Source of the DNA: Alphaproteobacteria bacterium
GTDB taxonomy: Bacteria > Pseudomonadota > Alphaproteobacteria > Micropepsales > Micropepsaceae
NCBI GenBank assembly: GCA_947475445.1
Contig: CANJLC010000003.1
Span: 158,574 to 222,573 of the forward strand
Length of the DNA stretch: 64,000 nt
Direction: 5' to 3'
The notes under the pieces were generated by a model. That model saw only the letters and a program-made list of their open reading frames with translations. It made no database searches and was not told the DNA's origin. Both the position numbers and the translations under genes were made by a program. Positions 62,235-64,000 of the stretch are shown in pieces. Positions within the stretch are counted from its first letter, which is position 1; each line of letters starts with the position of its first letter.

Positions 62235-64000
62235 ATGTTTACTGTCCACAAGGAAAGCTTCGAATGGGGCGGCCGTACCCTTACGCTTGAAACCGGCAAG
62301 ATCGCCCGCCAGGCCGATGGTTCGGTTCTGGCCACCTATGGCGAAACCGTTGTGCTGGCCACCGTTGTCGGCGCCCACAACCCGAAGGAAGGCGTGGATT
62401 TCTTCCCGCTGACCGTCAATTACCAGGAACGCTATTACGCCGCCGGCAAGATTCCGGGCGGCTATTTCAAGCGCGAACGCGGCGCGACGGAACGCGAGAC
62501 GCTGATCTCGCGCCTGATCGACCGCCCCATCCGCCCCTTGTTCGCCGATGGCTATCGCAACGAAACGCTGGTTGTGGCGCAGGTGCTTTCGCACGATCTG
62601 GAAAATGATCCCGATATCGTGGCGATGATCGCTGTCTCCGCCGCCCTGACCATTTCCGGCCTGCCCTTCCAGGGCCCGATTGGCGCGGCCCGTGTCGGCT
62701 ACATTGACGGGCAATACCGCCTCAATCCGCCGCTGGACGAGATGCCCAATTCCACCCTGGAACTGGTCGTCGCCGGCACCCATGACGCCGTCATGATGGT
62801 GGAATCCGAGGCCCAGCAGCTCAGCGAAGACGTCATGCTGGGCGCCGTGATGTTCGGTCACAGCGAAATGCAGCACGCCATCAAGGCCATCATCAAGCTG
62901 GCGGAAAAGGCGGCGAAAGACCCGCGCGCCGTGCCGGAAGACGTGCACGCCCCGCTGCGCGCCAAGATCAAGGCGGCGGCCTCCGCCGATTTGGGCAAGG
63001 CTTTCTCGCTGCCGATCAAGTTCGAGCGCCGCGATGCACTCAGCGCCGTGAAGAAGAAGTTCGCGGCCGAGTTTGTCGGCGAAGCGGCGGACGGCAAGGT
63101 GCCTGCCAGCGTCTATGGCAATCTTCTGCACGATGCCGAAGCCGATGTGATGCGCAATGCGGTGCTGGACACCAAGAAGCGCGTTGACGGCCGCGACCTG
63201 ACCACCGTGCGTCCCATCATTGGCGAAGTCGGCATCCTGCCGCGCACCCATGGCAGCGCGCTGTTCACCCGCGGCGAAACCCAGGCCTTGTGCGTCGTCA
63301 CGCTGGGCACCGCCGAAGACGAACAGTTTGTCGACAGCCTGGAAGGCACCGGCAAGCAGACCTTCATGCTGCACTATAATTTCCCTCCCTACAGCGTGGG
63401 CGAAACTGGCCGCATGGGCGCTCCCGGACGCCGCGAAATCGGCCATGGCAAGCTGGCCTGGCGCGCCATCCATCCGATGCTGCCGAAGAAGGACCAGTTC
63501 CCCTACACGATGCGCGTGGTTTCCGAGATTACGGAATCCAACGGCTCCTCCTCCATGGCCACGGTCTGCGGCACCTCTTTGGCGCTGATGGATGCAGGCG
63601 TTCCCTTGACCAAGCCGGTGGCGGGCATCGCCATGGGCCTGATCCTGGAAGGCGCGCGCTATGCGGTTCTGTCGGACATTCTGGGTGATGAAGATCATTT
63701 GGGCGACATGGACTTCAAGGTGGCTGGTACCGAAGACGGCATCACCTCTTTGCAGATGGACATCAAGATCGCCGGCATCACCGAGGAAATCATGAAGACC
63801 GCCCTGGCCCAGGCCAAGGACGGACGCCTTCATATTCTCGGCGAAATGAACAAGGCGCTGACCGGCGCCCGTGCCGAGTTGGGCGAACATGCCCCGCGCA
63901 TCGAGCAGATCAAGATCCCCACCGACAAGATCCGCGACGTGATCGGCACCGGCGGCAAGGTGATCCGCGAGATCGTGGAAAAGACCGGCGCCAAGATCAA
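62235..64000 (+). CDS. pnp: Polynucleotide phosphorylase (partial)
   Basis: The first 588 residues of a protein usually near 710 long; the KH and S1 domains are cut off by the window end. PNPase degrades RNA from the 3' end with phosphate. The first RNase PH-like core starts [23 protein letters not shown] and has [42 protein letters not shown]. The second starts [32 protein letters not shown], with later catalytic acids in Dxx[24 protein letters not shown] begins the KH domain. The start ATG at 62235 has a weak ribosome-binding site. Confidence 0.97.
   Translation, partial: MFTVHKESFEWGGRTLTLETGKIARQADGSVLATYGETVVLATVVGAHNPKEGVDFFPLTVNYQERYYAAGKIPGGYFKRERGATERETLISRLIDRPIRPLFADGYRNETLVVAQVLSHDLENDPDIVAMIAVSAALTISGLPFQGPIGAARVGYIDGQYRLNPPLDEMPNSTLELVVAGTHDAVMMVESEAQQLSEDVMLGAVMFGHSEMQHAIKAIIKLAEKAAKDPRAVPEDVHAPLRAKIKAAASADLGKAFSLPIKFERRDALSAVKKKFAAEFVGEAADGKVPASVYGNLLHDAEADVMRNAVLDTKKRVDGRDLTTVRPIIGEVGILPRTHGSALFTRGETQALCVVTLGTAEDEQFVDSLEGTGKQTFMLHYNFPPYSVGETGRMGAPGRREIGHGKLAWRAIHPMLPKKDQFPYTMRVVSEITESNGSSSMATVCGTSLALMDAGVPLTKPVAGIAMGLILEGARYAVLSDILGDEDHLGDMDFKVAGTEDGITSLQMDIKIAGITEEIMKTALAQAKDGRLHILGEMNKALTGARAELGEHAPRIEQIKIPTDKIRDVIGTGGKVIREIVEKTGAKI

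Noticed and set aside
62073..63890. 605-codon minus-strand frame opposite pnp
   Set aside because: Antisense to a clear PNPase sequence; no recognisable domain.
1..64000. CRISPR array, prophage, insertion sequence or defence island
   Set aside because: No regularly spaced repeats, transposase, phage or nuclease-helicase clusters were seen; the genes are almost all core.

Overview
This GC-rich 64 kb window comes from the chromosome of an alphaproteobacterium. The evidence is gene content and order: ppsR-maf-aroE-coaE-dnaQ on one side and hemH-hemJ-rho, then mnmE-mnmG-rsmG-parA-parB on the other, plus HemJ in place of HemG, a RegB/RegA redox pair, MmcB, a YlxR-L7Ae protein and perfect alphaproteobacterial parS sites. 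The order resembles the replication-origin neighbourhood of Caulobacter and Rickettsia. I cannot name a genus.

Layout. 1-13.6 kb: housekeeping genes, mostly leftward (hemW partial, rdgB, rph, smr, mltA, a Tim44-like gene, dnaQ, coaE, aroE, maf, ppsR), with rightward hrcA-grpE-dapB-nth, a PfkB kinase and secB. 13.6-13.9 kb: the divergent ppsR/hemH gap, which I read as the probable chromosomal origin. 13.9-26.5 kb: hemH-hemJ-rho, a leftward block of three enzymes (quinone oxidoreductase, dienelactone hydrolase, DUF255 protein), then mnmE-mnmG-rsmG-parA-parB with two parS sites inside mnmG and rsmG. 26.5-37.5 kb: hisA-hisH, a DUF4153 membrane protein, lepA, a glycosyltransferase-like/methyltransferase pair, pheST, rplT and rpmI. 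37.6-46.8 kb: the most accessory-like part, with a ribbon-helix-helix regulator behind an EcfG-like promoter, a sensor-less HisKA_2 kinase, mscL, msrB, a histone H1-like protein, a carbonic anhydrase, tRNA-Arg(CCG), a shortened DUF2817-like protein, a VanX-type dipeptidase, a cyclase homologue lacking catalytic residues, a FliL-like exported protein, and tRNA-Ala(CGC) followed by a duplicated 3' part and trailer. 46.8-54.8 kb: yggT, folD, SCO1, regB-regA, the hisB-mmcB-yjbR operon, metK with a structured leader, trmB. 54.9-64 kb: the transcription/translation operon rimP-nusA-ylxR-infB-rbfA-truB-rpsO-pnp, cut off by the window end inside pnp.

How it fits together. Genes on both sides of the 13.6-13.9 kb gap point away from it, and two perfect parS sites lie about 10 kb to its right next to parAB, as expected for an origin with its segregation centre. 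Operons are tight: start and stop codons often overlap by 1-4 bases. Most of the window is ordinary core genome. The interest lies in non-coding structure (origin, metK leader, duplicated tRNA trailer, a 52-base repeat found twice, paired palindromes, an EcfG-like promoter) and in two proteins that look like catalytically dead members of enzyme families. I saw no CRISPR array, prophage, transposase or recognisable defence system.
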